Origin: an uncultured Candidatus Planktophila sp.
Lineage (GTDB): Bacteria > Actinomycetota > Actinomycetes > Nanopelagicales > Nanopelagicaceae
Reading direction: 5' to 3'
Assembly: GCA_937927965.1 (NCBI GenBank)
Contig: CALEZA010000043.1
Location: forward strand, 1 to 15,876
DNA: 15,876 nucleotides
The notes beneath the pieces are model-generated. The model was not told where the DNA came from, searched no databases, and was given only the letters and a program-made list of their open reading frames with translations. Below, piece by piece: positions 1 to 7,010 of the stretch (its first letter is position 1; each line of letters opens with the position of its first letter). The translations under genes were made by a program, and so were the position numbers.

Positions 1-2
1 GT

Positions 3-140
3 TACAACGGTAACCTCAAGAATGGTGGAACAAAGCTTGCTCCTTACCACGACCTTATCCGCATGGTGCCAACAGCACTTCGCAATGAGGTAACAAAGCT
101 CGGAACATCTATTGCAAACGGAAAGGTTTCAGTTAAGTAA
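3..140 (+). CDS. BMP-family nucleoside ABC transporter substrate-binding lipoprotein, 3' end only
   Basis: Only the last 45 codons are present; the 5' part lies left of the window. The frame starting at base 3 is open to a TAA at 138-140. It reads YNGNLKNGGTKLAPYHDLIR and ends in NGKVSVK, which resembles the C-terminal tail of BMP (basic membrane protein/PnrA) binding proteins: a G-x-L-x-NGG-x-x-LAP segment, then a helix and a final 'I-x-x-G-K-V-x-V' strand. These proteins are membrane-anchored lipoproteins that capture nucleosides outside the cell and deliver them to an ABC importer. Identity rests on this tail plus context: a BMP-type ATPase and two matching permeases follow at once on the same strand. 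A strong hairpin terminator starts 19 bases after the stop, so this gene probably makes a more abundant short transcript than the rest of the operon. The tail is short, so the subfamily cannot be settled. Confidence 0.75.
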   Translation, partial: YNGNLKNGGTKLAPYHDLIRMVPTALRNEVTKLGTSIANGKVSVK

Positions 141-159
141 TTAACTAGAACCTCATCCT

Positions 160-195
160 CAAAACGGAGCTAGCGGATTCGCTAGCTCCGTTTTG
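160..195 (+). terminator. Strong intrinsic terminator between binding-protein gene and ATPase
   Basis: AAAACGGAGCTAGCG (161-175) and CGCTAGCTCCGTTTT (180-194) are perfect reverse complements around a GATT loop. A further C160-G195 pair makes a 16-bp stem. The right arm ends in four T and continues TTTTGCTTTG, a short, interrupted U tract. The A4/T4 symmetry means it could also stop transcription from the other strand. It sits just after the binding-protein stop codon and before the ATPase. That fits partial termination, giving excess binding protein over transporter. Confidence 0.85.
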
Positions 196-197
196 CT

Positions 198-226
198 TTG
201 TATAAAGCTCCATTTGCGAGTAGATT
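198..226 (+). promoter_or_regulatory. Candidate promoter for the transporter/catabolic operon, leaderless type
   Basis: Just after the terminator, TTGTAT (198-203) could be a -35 box. TAGATT (221-226) could be a -10 box of the TANNNT form common in Actinobacteria, with a 17-bp spacer. The -10 box ends 7 nt before the ATG at 234, so transcription would begin at or next to the start codon. No Shine-Dalgarno sequence precedes that ATG, which fits leaderless translation. Box matches are only partial (3/6 and 4/6), so this is inference. Confidence 0.4.
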
Positions 227-233
227 TGCGCAC

Positions 234-1733
234 ATGTCCCTTGAATTGCGCGGCATCACAAAGCGCTTTGGTGCACTAACAGCTAATGACTCCATCGACC
301 TTAAAGTCGAAGCAGGAGAAATTCATGCCATTCTTGGTGAGAATGGTGCAGGCAAGTCAACGCTGATGAATATTGTGTATGGACTTTTGTCACCTGATGA
401 AGGTTCGATCTCAGTTGATGGAAAAGTCATCAACATCAATTCTCCTCTTGATGCACTAGCTGCAGGTATTGGAATGGTGCATCAGCACTTTATGTTGATT
501 CCCGTCTTTACAGTGGCTGAAAATATTGTTCTGGGTCATGAGCAAGTGAAAGGTCCAGGTTTTTTGGACTTGGAGACAGCTCGCAAGGAGATTGCACGAG
601 TTTCTGCTGAATTTAATTTCGATGTTGATCCAGATGCTCTGGTTGAGGATCTGCCGGTTGGAATTCAACAGCGTGTGGAAATCATTAGAGCTCTTATTTA
701 TGATGCGAAAGTTCTCATTCTGGATGAGCCAACAGCAGTTCTCACTCCTCAGGAGACTGATGAGTTGTTGAAGAATATGAAGAAGTTGCGCGATAAGGGA
801 GCTGCAATTGTCTTCATTACCCACAAGCTTCGTGAAGTGAGAGAAGCTGCTGACAAAATTACGATTATTCGCCGTGGCAAAGTAGTGGGCACTGCCTCAC
901 CCACAGCTAGTCAAGAAGAACTTGCCTCTTTGATGGTGGGACGACCTGTCTCTCTAGATGTCGATAAGGCAGCACCTCAATTAGGCGAAGTTCTTCTGAC
1001 AGTTGATCAACTCAATATCCATGACCACACAGGACGCGCTCTCGTAAAGGGAGTTTCCTTTGAGCTTCGTGCTGGAGAAGTTCTGGCGGTTGCGGGAGTT
1101 CAGGGAAATGGCCAATCAGAACTCGCCGAGGCAATGGTTGGTCTTCAAGAACATGTAGATGGAAAGATCACTCTTGCAGGAGTGGACATCACACGCTCTA
1201 CCGTCCGCGAAGCACTGCACTCAGGAATAGCTTTTATTCCAGAATCCAGAGAAGAAGATGGTCTGATTTCTTCATTTAGCATTGAAGAGAACCTCATCCT
1301 CGATCTTCATGATCTTCCACCATTTGCAAATGGTCCTGTCATCTCTCAGAGTGTGGTTGCAGAGAATGCATCGAAGAGAGTGACTGAATTTGATATCCGT
1401 GCTCAGTCCGCAAAAGATGCCGCATCATCACTTTCAGGCGGCAATAAGCAGAAGGTTGTACTTGCACGAGAACTATCTCGACCAGTAAAACTAGTTGTTG
1501 CTTCACAACCAACCCGCGGATTGGATGTTGGGTCTATTGAATTTGTGCATGAGCGCATCATTGCTGAACGAGATTCAGGCAGGGGAGTACTTCTCTTTAG
1601 TACCGAACTAGATGAAGTTGTCGCATTGGCAGATCGCATTGCTGTGATGTATCGCGGTGAATTTATCGCAATCGTTCCAGCCGATACATCTCGTGAAGAA
1701 TTGGGTCTATTGATGGCAGGAGTGAAACGATGA
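234..1733 (+). CDS. BMP-type nucleoside ABC importer, double-domain ATP-binding protein (NupO/YufO-like)
   Basis: This cytoplasmic ATPase of 499 residues powers import by the two permeases that follow. It holds two ABC domains in tandem. Domain 1 has Walker A GENGAGKST (35-43), the Q-loop stretch MVHQHFMLIP, signature LPVGIQQRVE (from 140) and Walker B LILDEPTAVL (D164, E165). Domain 2 has a degenerate Walker A, GVQGNGQSE (288-296) with Gln294 in place of Lys, an intact signature LSGGNKQK (from 400), and ASQPTRGLD with Ser424-Gln425 where Asp-Glu is usual. Degenerate second domains are normal in BMP and sugar importers of this type. The ATG at 234 was chosen because homology begins with LELRGITKRFG and a candidate leaderless promoter ends 7 nt upstream; an in-frame TTG at 198 lies in the terminator tail and is unlikely. 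The stop overlaps the next start by 4 nt. Substrate class (nucleosides) comes from operon content. Confidence 0.93.
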   Translation: MSLELRGITKRFGALTANDSIDLKVEAGEIHAILGENGAGKSTLMNIVYGLLSPDEGSISVDGKVININSPLDALAAGIGMVHQHFMLIPVFTVAENIVLGHEQVKGPGFLDLETARKEIARVSAEFNFDVDPDALVEDLPVGIQQRVEIIRALIYDAKVLILDEPTAVLTPQETDELLKNMKKLRDKGAAIVFITHKLREVREAADKITIIRRGKVVGTASPTASQEELASLMVGRPVSLDVDKAAPQLGEVLLTVDQLNIHDHTGRALVKGVSFELRAGEVLAVAGVQGNGQSELAEAMVGLQEHVDGKITLAGVDITRSTVREALHSGIAFIPESREEDGLISSFSIEENLILDLHDLPPFANGPVISQSVVAENASKRVTEFDIRAQSAKDAASSLSGGNKQKVVLARELSRPVKLVVASQPTRGLDVGSIEFVHERIIAERDSGRGVLLFSTELDEVVALADRIAVMYRGEFIAIVPADTSREELGLLMAGVKR

Positions 1734-2887
1734 AGAATCTGTTGAAGAAACTCACGCTTCCAGTCTTAGCTTTCTCCATGGCCCTCTTCGTCAGCGGTCT
1801 CTTAGTTGCTTTTTCAGATTCACAGGTCCTGGCTCTTAAGGGTAAACCGCTATCAATGATTGCGAAGGCGTTTTCAACTGCAGGAGGCGCTTACTGGGCA
1901 CTCTTCCGCGGATCGATTTTTGATCCGTCTCTGGCGGAGAAAAGTTTTATTCAAGGTTTCTACCCGCTTTCCGAAACTCTCGTTGCCGCCTCACCACTTA
2001 TTTTGACTGGCCTTTCTGTGGCTCTTGCATTCCGTGCTGGTCTTTTCAATATCGGAGCTCAAGGACAATTTATTGCAGGAGCAATCGGAGCAAGCTGGGT
2101 GGGCTTCACATTTGAGATGCCCGTTGTCATCCACGCTATCGCAGCCATTGCTGCAGCAATGCTTTTCGCAGGTATTTATGGTGGTGTAGTTGGGTTACTA
2201 AAAGCCCGCACAGGAGCCCACGAAGTTATTGTCACCATCATGCTCAACTATGTTGCTGGGTACTTCCTTCTCTGGTTGCTTAGCACAACTGCATTCCTTC
2301 GCCCTGGTCGTCAGGATCCGTTGGCTCCTGAAGTGAAGACAACGGCGAGATTGCCACACTTATTTGGAAGCGAACTACGCGCAAACCTTGGATTCATCAT
2401 CGCGCTTCTCGTGGCAGCAGGTGTCTGGTGGCTTCTGCAGAGAAGTACTTGGGGATTTAGGTTCCGTGCAGTAGGTGCCAATGCAGCTGCATCTCGCACT
2501 GCAGGTATTTCTGTTGGTCGCACAACGACAACAGTCATGTTTATCGCTGGTGCGCTCTCAGGATTAGCTGGCGCAGTTCAGATTCTCGGATCAGAACCTG
2601 CAATGACAGCGGGCGTTGGTGGAAGTTTTGGCTTTGATGCAATCACTGTTGCCCTCTTGGGTCGAGCAACACCAATCGGAACTGTCTTTGCTGCTCTCCT
2701 CTTTGGTGCCCTTCGTGCAGGTGGATTAACAATGCAGGCAAGCACAGAAACACCTCTCGATCTTGTGCTTGTGATCCAAGCATTAGTGGTCTTGTTTATT
2801 GCAGCGCCTGCCTTGATTAAGGCAATCTTCAGATTAAAGAGCGTTGATGCGGGTCAAACTGTTGCATCGAAGGGATGGAATGGCTGA
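1730..2887 (+). CDS. Nucleoside ABC importer permease 1 (BPD_transp_2 family, NupP/YufP-like)
   Basis: Integral membrane protein of 385 residues, one half of the translocation channel. The N terminus has a short positive stretch (MKNLLKK) and a first membrane helix at about 9-28. A long soluble loop follows, then a run of hydrophobic segments from about 85 to 365. The family-diagnostic motif FRAGLFNIGAQGQ is at 101-113. A later cytoplasmic loop, FRAVGANAAASRTAGI, resembles the segment that couples these permeases to the ATPase. The start ATG overlaps the ATPase stop (ATGA). AGGAG at 1718-1722 lies 7 nt before it, so the start is well supported. It is probably translationally coupled to the ATPase and pairs with the second permease in a heterodimer. 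Confidence 0.93.
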   Translation: MKNLLKKLTLPVLAFSMALFVSGLLVAFSDSQVLALKGKPLSMIAKAFSTAGGAYWALFRGSIFDPSLAEKSFIQGFYPLSETLVAASPLILTGLSVALAFRAGLFNIGAQGQFIAGAIGASWVGFTFEMPVVIHAIAAIAAAMLFAGIYGGVVGLLKARTGAHEVIVTIMLNYVAGYFLLWLLSTTAFLRPGRQDPLAPEVKTTARLPHLFGSELRANLGFIIALLVAAGVWWLLQRSTWGFRFRAVGANAAASRTAGISVGRTTTTVMFIAGALSGLAGAVQILGSEPAMTAGVGGSFGFDAITVALLGRATPIGTVFAALLFGALRAGGLTMQASTETPLDLVLVIQALVVLFIAAPALIKAIFRLKSVDAGQTVASKGWNG

Positions 2888-4164
2888 TGTCTACAACTGA
2901 GATTCGCTCTTTGTCTGCACCTGAGCGCCGTCGCCGCCGAGGCATCATCACTATGGGTGTCTTAGGTTTATTTGCTTTAGCTCTCTTTGCGCTTATGCCT
3001 AAAGAAGGACAGCCCGTTACATATAGCTTTGTACTAGGCAATGAATGGGTGTTAATCAAAGAATGGATTATCAATTCCAAGACTGGTTCCCTCATCTTTG
3101 CAGCAATCGCACTTGCCTCAGTAGTACTTGCAGCCCTGCAATTTAGGGCTCGTAAGACAATTCGTTTTGCAAGCTCAATCTTCGGTGTCTCATTCCTCAT
3201 GTCATTTCTCTGCTGGGCAGCAGCTGGAAAGTTCATTCCATTTACTGGCCTTCTGCAAGGCGGACTACTTCTCTCAGTGCCACTGATCTTTGGTGCAATG
3301 GCGGGAGTGCTCTCTGAGCGCTCTGGAGTTATCAACATTGCTATTGAGGGTCAGCTTCTAGCTGGAGCATTTGTCTCTGGAGTCCTGGCTTCACTTCTTC
3401 ATAGCAATTGGCTCGGTTTGCTCTTTGCTCCCATAGCAGGCGCTTTGATTTCTCTCTTGTTGGCAGTCTTTGCTATCAAGTATGGAATCGATCAAGTAGT
3501 TCTTGGCTTTGTGCTCAATGTTCTTGTCATTGGATTGACCAACTTCCTCTATAAGAAGTTACTGATTCCATACCAGGACACATGGAATGCAGCAACAGCA
3601 TTTACTCCAATTGAAATTCCACTTCTTTCAAAGATTCCTCTGATCGGTCCAATCTTCTTTAGTCAGAGCATCATCGTTTATCTGATGTATGTGGTTGTGA
3701 CAATAATTCACATTTCGCTCTTTAAGACAAAGTGGGGACTTCGCACTCGCGCCGTGGGTGAGCATCCAACCGCTGCTGAGTCAGTAGGAATTGATGTCAA
3801 CAAGATTCGCTTTAAGAATGTGTTGATTGCAGGAGCTGTCGCAGGTCTTGGCGGAGCATTCTTCACATTGGGAGCTGTCGGATCCTTTAGTAAAGAGATG
3901 ACTGCTGGTAAAGGCTTTATTGCCCTTGCTGCTCTTATCTTTGGTCGCTGGAGTCCACTAGGTGCGGTTGCAGCTGCGCTCATCTTTGGTTTTGCAGATA
4001 ACTTGCAAGGCTTGCTCACAATTACGGGCACACCTATCCCATCTGAATTTATGTTGATGGCTCCATATATCGCAACCATCATTGCCGTCTCTGGCTTTGT
4101 TGGTCGAGTTCGAGCGCCAGCAGCAGATGGCGTTGCCTATAAGCGTGGAGGCGGATCTCACTAA
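2887..4164 (+). CDS. Nucleoside ABC importer permease 2 (BPD_transp_2 family, NupQ/YufQ-like) with N-terminal extension
   Basis: Second channel-forming permease, 425 residues. The conserved core begins around residue 110 and carries SERSGVINIAIEGQ (143-156), the counterpart of the FRAGLFNIGAQGQ motif in permease 1, and later the coupling-loop segment LRTRAVGEHPTAAESVGI. The first 110 residues contain a cluster of basic residues (PERRRRRGI), a membrane helix (about 17-35) and two further hydrophobic segments before the core. Bacillus NupQ, at roughly 320 residues from memory, lacks such an extension. The chosen start ATG at 2887 overlaps the upstream TGA by one base (TGATG) and has AGGGA (2871-2875) 11 nt before it. 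An in-frame ATG at 2875 would place that sequence directly on the start, so it is less likely. Confidence 0.92.
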   Translation: MSTTEIRSLSAPERRRRRGIITMGVLGLFALALFALMPKEGQPVTYSFVLGNEWVLIKEWIINSKTGSLIFAAIALASVVLAALQFRARKTIRFASSIFGVSFLMSFLCWAAAGKFIPFTGLLQGGLLLSVPLIFGAMAGVLSERSGVINIAIEGQLLAGAFVSGVLASLLHSNWLGLLFAPIAGALISLLLAVFAIKYGIDQVVLGFVLNVLVIGLTNFLYKKLLIPYQDTWNAATAFTPIEIPLLSKIPLIGPIFFSQSIIVYLMYVVVTIIHISLFKTKWGLRTRAVGEHPTAAESVGIDVNKIRFKNVLIAGAVAGLGGAFFTLGAVGSFSKEMTAGKGFIALAALIFGRWSPLGAVAAALIFGFADNLQGLLTITGTPIPSEFMLMAPYIATIIAVSGFVGRVRAPAADGVAYKRGGGSH

Positions 4165-4562
4165 TGCAGATTGACTGGCAACTCCTGCGCAACGAAGCGC
4201 TGGATGCGATGAAGAAGGCTTATGTGCCGTATTCAAAGTTTCCAGTAGGTGTTGCTGCTCTCGTAGATGATGGCCGCATAGTGACAGGGTGTAATGTTGA
4301 AAATGCCAGTTATGGCCTAACTCTCTGCGCTGAATGCGGACTTGTCTCATCTCTGATTGCAACTGGCGGCGGCCGACTCGTCGCATTCGCTTGTGTAGAT
4401 ATCTCAGGAAATCCACTGATGCCGTGTGGTCGATGCCGACAACTGCTTCAGGAGCATGGTGGCTCTCGATTGCAGTTAATGACAGATGAGGGCGTGAAGA
4501 CACTATCTGAATTGTTGCCTTGGGCATTTGGTCCTGAAGAAATCGAGAACCGTCTCTCATGA
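4164..4562 (+). CDS. cdd: Cytidine deaminase
   Basis: Deaminates cytidine and deoxycytidine to uridine and deoxyuridine, feeding the phosphorylase encoded next. It has 132 residues, typical of the small tetrameric, one-zinc form. The zinc site is complete: Cys55 with catalytic Glu57 in CAEC, and Cys88 and Cys91 in PCGRC. The substrate-binding stretch NVENASYGLT precedes it, and YSKFPVGVAAL near the N terminus is also typical. The start overlaps the permease stop by one base (TAATG), with GGAGG at 4147-4151 upstream. Placement inside the importer operon points to catabolic use of imported nucleosides as well as salvage. Confidence 0.96.
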   Translation: MQIDWQLLRNEALDAMKKAYVPYSKFPVGVAALVDDGRIVTGCNVENASYGLTLCAECGLVSSLIATGGGRLVAFACVDISGNPLMPCGRCRQLLQEHGGSRLQLMTDEGVKTLSELLPWAFGPEEIENRLS

Positions 4563-5848
4563 TTGAGCCATTTGCAGCCGTTGAAATTATCTCTGCCAAA
4601 CGCGATAGAAATGAGTTAACAGATCCTCAGATTGATTGGGTTGTTGATGCATACACCCGTGGTGTTGTAGCAGACGAGCAGATGTCAGCTCTATTGATGG
4701 CAATTCTTCTCAACGGAATGAACTCTCGCGAAATTTCTCGTTGGACTAATGCGATGATCAATAGCGGTGAGCGCATGAATTGGTCAGCACTCGATCGAAA
4801 GACTGCGGATAAGCACTCCACTGGAGGAGTGGGTGACAAGATCACACTCCCTCTTGCACCACTTGTTGCGGCTTGCGGTGGCGCTGTTCCTCAACTTTCA
4901 GGTCGTGGACTTGGTCACACTGGTGGAACTCTCGACAAAATGGAATCGATTCCAGGGTGGAGAGCATCACTGTCTAATGAAGAGATGTTGCAAGTTCTCA
5001 AAGATACAGGTGCAGTTATTTGTGCTGCGGGTGCAGGGCTTGCTCCAGCTGATAAGAAGTTATACGCACTGCGAGATGTGACAGCAACTGTTGAAGCCAT
5101 TCCTCTTATTGCCTCATCAATTATGAGTAAGAAGATTGCAGAAGGCACATCAGCTCTGGTGCTTGATGTGAAGACGGGTTCTGGTGCATTTATGTCAGAT
5201 CCCGCCAAGGCATCTGAACTTGCTCGCACCATGGTGCAGCTTGGCGTCGATGCTGGCGTCAAGATGCGTGCACTTGTCACCGCTATGGATGTTCCACTGG
5301 GTCTGACTGTAGGTAATGCTTTGGAAGTTCGTGAATCTGTTGAAGTTCTCGCAGGTGGTGGCCCATCGGATGTTGTTGAACTTACGATTTTGCTTGCACG
5401 CGAGATGATTGATGCCGCAGGAATTGTGGGCAAGGATCCTGCAGATGCTCTTAAAGACGGCAGCGCTATGGATCATTGGCGCCGTATGGTGGCCGCACAG
5501 GGCGGAGATCCTGATGCAACCCTTCCTGTTGCGCGAGAGCAACATGTAGTGAAGGCTGCTAATAGCGGAACTATCACCACAATGGATGCCATGAAGGTGG
5601 GAGTCTCCTCATGGAGATTGGGAGCTGGGCGCTCCAAGCAAGGAGAACAAGTTCAAGCAGGTGCAGGCATAGAGATGCATGCAAAGCCTGGAGATTACAT
5701 CGAAGAAGGGTCACCACTTTTTACCCTTCACACTGATGAAGCACCTCGCTTTGAGAGAGCACTTGAGATTTTAGATGGCGCAGTTTCTATTGTGAAAGAT
5801 GGAGTAGTTAATCGACTCCCACTAGTACTGGAACGGATTGAAGGATGA
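4559..5848 (+). CDS. deoA: Thymidine phosphorylase / pyrimidine-nucleoside phosphorylase
   Basis: Phosphorolyses thymidine and deoxyuridine (perhaps also uridine) to the base and a pentose-1-phosphate. The 429-residue length matches family II nucleoside phosphorylases. The phosphate site KHSTGGVGDK begins at Lys85, and the family signature SGRGLGHTGGTLDKMES at Ser114. Base-binding residues corresponding to E. coli TP Arg171, Ser186 and Lys190 are present as Arg172, Ser187 and Lys191 in the LRDVTATVEAIPLIASSIMS region. The C-terminal third is the usual alpha/beta domain, ending in HAKPGDYIEEGSPLFTLHTD. The start overlaps the cdd stop by 4 nt (ATGA). Whether it is thymidine-specific (DeoA) or accepts uridine (Pdp) cannot be decided by eye. 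Confidence 0.95.
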   Translation: MIEPFAAVEIISAKRDRNELTDPQIDWVVDAYTRGVVADEQMSALLMAILLNGMNSREISRWTNAMINSGERMNWSALDRKTADKHSTGGVGDKITLPLAPLVAACGGAVPQLSGRGLGHTGGTLDKMESIPGWRASLSNEEMLQVLKDTGAVICAAGAGLAPADKKLYALRDVTATVEAIPLIASSIMSKKIAEGTSALVLDVKTGSGAFMSDPAKASELARTMVQLGVDAGVKMRALVTAMDVPLGLTVGNALEVRESVEVLAGGGPSDVVELTILLAREMIDAAGIVGKDPADALKDGSAMDHWRRMVAAQGGDPDATLPVAREQHVVKAANSGTITTMDAMKVGVSSWRLGAGRSKQGEQVQAGAGIEMHAKPGDYIEEGSPLFTLHTDEAPRFERALEILDGAVSIVKDGVVNRLPLVLERIEG

Positions 5849-6951
5849 GCACAGTAAATCCAGATCTGCTGAAGACACCAACGCTGGATCAGGTAAAGCG
5901 CGTACCCAAGGCGCTCTTGCATGATCACTTAGATGGCGGACTTCGCCCTGAGACAATCATTGATATTGCTAAAGAGATTGGTCACGATCTTCCAACATAT
6001 GATCCTGCAGAGCTTGCTGAATGGTTTCGTGCATCATGTGACTCAGGTTCACTTGTTCTCTATTTGGAGACCTTTGCACACACTGTTGCGGTCATGCAGC
6101 GTCGGGAGGACATTATTCGAGTATCACGAGAATGTGCAGTAGATCTTGCTCGTGATGGAGTTGTCTATGCAGAGGTGAGAATGGCCCCTGAGCTCTTAAC
6201 CGAAAAAGGACTCACTCTCACAGAAGTCGTTGAGGCAATTCTTGACGGATTCCGCGAAGGCGAAAATCAAGCCAAAGAAGAAGGAAATTCCATCCGCATC
6301 TTCTCTCTTCTCTGTGGAATGCGTCAGAATGACCGATCCCAAGAAGTTGCAGAGCTTGCTGTGAAATATCGTGATAGAGGAGTTGTCGGCTTTGATATCG
6401 CAGGTCCAGAAGACGGTTTTCCGCCTAGCGATCAACTCGACACTTTTGAGTATCTTCGTAAGGAGAATGCTCACTTCACAATTCACGCAGGCGAGGCATA
6501 TGGCCTCCCATCAATTTGGGAAGCGATTCAGATTTGTGGTGCAGAGCGACTAGGTCACGGCGTGAGAATTGCTGATGACATCGATTTCAACCACACCCCT
6601 CCGCGTCTTGGTCGCCTTGCTTCGTATGTGCGCGACCGTCGCATTCCGTTGGAGATGTGTCCATCTTCGAATATTCAAACAGGTGTTGCCACTTCATTTG
6701 ATGACCACCCAATTGGAAAGCTTGCCAAACTTCGTTTCCGCATCACCGTCAACACAGATAACCGCCTGATGTCTGCCACATCCATGTCGAGAGAGATGCA
6801 TGAGCTTGTAAAAGCTTGTGATTGGAATTTTCTTGATCTCCAGCGAGTGACTATTAATGCTTTAAAAAGCTCGTTTATCCCCTTTGAAGAGCGCTTAGCC
6901 ATCATTGAGGAGATTGTGAAGCCTGGATACGCCCGCATTGCAGGCGAATAA
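5845..6951 (+). CDS. add: Adenosine deaminase
   Basis: Converts adenosine and deoxyadenosine to inosine and deoxyinosine, making purine nucleosides usable by PunA, which appears to accept 6-oxopurines. It has 368 residues of the metal-dependent TIM-barrel hydrolase fold. Metal and catalytic residues are visible: His26 and His28 in HDHLDG, His214 and Glu217 in HAGE, His238 in ERLGHGVR, and Asp305 in VNTDNRLMS. The position after Asp305 is Asn rather than the Asp found in mouse and E. coli enzymes; from memory, NTDN is common in actinobacterial members. The start overlaps the deoA stop by 4 nt (ATGA), so translation is probably coupled. A 59-nt spacer follows before deoC. Confidence 0.95.
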   Translation: MSTVNPDLLKTPTLDQVKRVPKALLHDHLDGGLRPETIIDIAKEIGHDLPTYDPAELAEWFRASCDSGSLVLYLETFAHTVAVMQRREDIIRVSRECAVDLARDGVVYAEVRMAPELLTEKGLTLTEVVEAILDGFREGENQAKEEGNSIRIFSLLCGMRQNDRSQEVAELAVKYRDRGVVGFDIAGPEDGFPPSDQLDTFEYLRKENAHFTIHAGEAYGLPSIWEAIQICGAERLGHGVRIADDIDFNHTPPRLGRLASYVRDRRIPLEMCPSSNIQTGVATSFDDHPIGKLAKLRFRITVNTDNRLMSATSMSREMHELVKACDWNFLDLQRVTINALKSSFIPFEERLAIIEEIVKPGYARIAGE

Positions 6952-7010
6952 GCTTTAGTTTTCGATTCAAAGTTATCCACGAATATTTAGTAAAGATAGA
7001 GGAGAAGGTA
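6952..7010 (+). promoter_or_regulatory. add-deoC spacer with deoC ribosome-binding site and a DnaA-box-like 9-mer
   Basis: This is the only true gap between genes in the plus-strand operon after the ATPase start. GGAGAAGG at 7001-7008 is the strongest Shine-Dalgarno sequence in the operon and fixes the deoC ATG at 7011. The A+T-rich stretch around 6984-6996 could hold a weak internal promoter, but I see no convincing -35/-10 pair. TTATCCACG (6973-6981) matches the DnaA box TTATCCACA at 8 of 9 bases. I see no hairpin terminator here, so readthrough from add is likely. Confidence 0.5.

Noticed and set aside
198..233. TTG start at 198 for the ATPase
   Set aside because: It falls in the terminator tail, has no Shine-Dalgarno sequence, and adds 12 residues with no family match before the conserved LELRGITKRFG opening.
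456..824. Minus-strand open frame of 122 codons inside the ATPase gene
   Set aside because: It lies opposite a well-conserved ABC ATPase, its product is rich in Cys, His and Asn with no recognisable motif, and it has no ribosome site. It is a shadow frame.
147..1301. Exact 14-base repeat AGAACCTCATCCTC at 147-160 and 1288-1301
   Set aside because: A 14-mer shared by two places in a 16-kb window is expected about once in two such windows by chance. One copy is in coding sequence, so no function is supported.
2829..3338. Minus-strand frame of 169 codons across the junction of the two permease genes
   Set aside because: Antisense to two clear membrane protein genes; composition is basic and low in structure. 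No motif or promoter seen.
3958..4599. Minus-strand frame of 213 codons across permease 2, cdd and the start of deoA
   Set aside because: It is antisense to a cytidine deaminase with a complete zinc site; no family resemblance of its own.
4915..5433. Minus-strand frame of 172 codons within deoA
   Set aside because: Ser/Ala/Thr-rich reverse reading of a codon-biased gene; deoA motifs are intact on the plus strand.
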